Assembly: GCA_001897515.1 (NCBI GenBank)
Contig: MKTA01000006.1
Location: 1 to 64,000 of the forward strand
DNA: 64,000 nucleotides
Source of the DNA: Bacteroidetes bacterium 41-46
GTDB lineage: Bacteria; Bacteroidota; Bacteroidia; Bacteroidales; UBA932
Direction of reading: 5' to 3'
The notes beneath the pieces are model-generated. The model made no database searches, had not been told where the DNA came from, and worked only from the letters and a program-made list of their open reading frames with translations. Below, one piece after another: positions 63,630 to 64,000 of the stretch; the first letter of the stretch is position 1, and every line of letters begins with the position of its first letter. The position numbers and the translations under genes are program-made.

Positions 63630-64000
63630 ATGAAAATAACAAAGGTAATTTGTTCAGCCGGTAAGACCGGATTCTTCTTTGACGACCAGAAGGCCATCAA
63701 GGCGGGTGCAAAAAACGACGGTGCATTTTATGAAGGGGCTCCGGCTACTGAAGGGTTCACTGCTGTAAGACAGGCCGGAGAATCTATTTCAGTAATGTTT
63801 ATTCTTGAAAATGGAGCTGTAGCTCATGGTGATTGTGCAGCAGTTCAGTATTCAGGTGCAGGCGGAAGGGATCCGCTGTTTCTGGCAAAGGATTTTATTC
63901 CGCTTATTGAAAGTGAGATCGCTCCACTGTATGAGGGCAAAGAGATTACATCATTCAGAGAGATGGCAAACCTTGTTGACAAGAGTAAAAGTCTCTCAAC
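63630..64000 (+). CDS. mal: Methylaspartate ammonia-lyase (partial, runs off the window)
   Basis: The first about 123 codons start at the ATG at 63630 and read KITKVICSAGKTGFFFDDQ, then AVAHGDCAAVQYSGAGGRDP, which is characteristic of the enolase-superfamily lyase that turns 3-methylaspartate into mesaconate and ammonia. The rest of the gene (family length about 410) lies beyond 64000. It completes the first two steps of the methylaspartate route for glutamate fermentation. Confidence 0.93.
   Translation, partial: MKITKVICSAGKTGFFFDDQKAIKAGAKNDGAFYEGAPATEGFTAVRQAGESISVMFILENGAVAHGDCAAVQYSGAGGRDPLFLAKDFIPLIESEIAPLYEGKEITSFREMANLVDKSKSLS

Overview
The window is a stretch of a Bacteroidota chromosome, most likely order Bacteroidales. 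The evidence is a SusC/SusD outer-membrane pair, promoters of the Bacteroidota type (TTTG, about 19-20 bp, TAnnTTTG), A-rich leaders in place of Shine-Dalgarno sites, and the gene order tRNA-tuf-tRNA-Trp-secE-nusG-rplKAJL-rpoBC. I cannot fix the family or genus from sequence alone. There are no rRNA genes, CRISPR arrays, insertion sequences or phage genes. Nearly all of the window is ordinary, compact chromosomal backbone.

Layout. 1-5.9 kb: a 341-base upstream region, then susC-susD-lipoprotein genes on the plus strand, with no carbohydrate enzyme beside them. 5.9-18.9 kb (minus): the transcription/translation supercluster. It runs from a good promoter at 18846-18876 through tRNA-Thr(TGT), tRNA-Tyr, tRNA-Gly, tRNA-Thr(GGT), tuf, tRNA-Trp, secE, nusG, rplK, rplA, rplJ, rplL, rpoB and rpoC. 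A strong terminator-like hairpin lies between rplL and rpoB. 18.9-22.1 kb (minus): dxs overlapping a FeoB-like permease that has no GTPase domain. 22.3-26.7 kb: three related MFS transporters, two on plus and one on minus at the end of the next operon. 26.6-31.5 kb (minus): lysS, an rRNA/tRNA methyltransferase gene, aroE, ssb, purA and the third MFS gene. 31.5-33.3 kb: recJ (plus). 33.3-38.6 kb (minus): a pseudouridine synthase with a long repeat-rich tail, era, parC and aroK. 38.7-40 kb: an orphan MacB-type permease (plus). 40-41.9 kb (minus): exbB-exbD-tonB, which could energise receptors such as the SusC protein here.

42-51.4 kb (minus) is a long run of mixed genes: a DUF2007-like protein, a racemase-SRPBCC fusion, an SDR oxidoreductase, an acyltransferase, a GH92 glycosidase, a ChrA transporter, an AsmA-like/GT51 glycosyltransferase and a pirin. 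51.4-53.4 kb (plus): a MATE exporter and a cytidylate-kinase-like protein. 53.4-60.2 kb (minus) is rich in envelope and stress genes: a voltage-gated-type K+ channel with a zinc ribbon, two MscS channels, a Bfd-like ferredoxin, a TspO-related membrane protein, an outer-membrane beta-barrel protein and a MuiA-like protein. 60.3-64 kb (plus): glmS-glmL-glmE and the start of methylaspartate ammonia-lyase, which is the B12-dependent methylaspartate route of glutamate fermentation and suggests an anaerobic amino-acid fermenter.

I found no clear undescribed multi-gene system. The points most worth checking are the FeoB without a G domain translationally coupled to dxs, the racemase-SRPBCC fusion, the AsmA-like/GT51 fusion, the zinc-ribbon K+ channel beside MscS, the rplL-rpoB hairpin, and a near-identical stem-loop used at two convergent gene ends.
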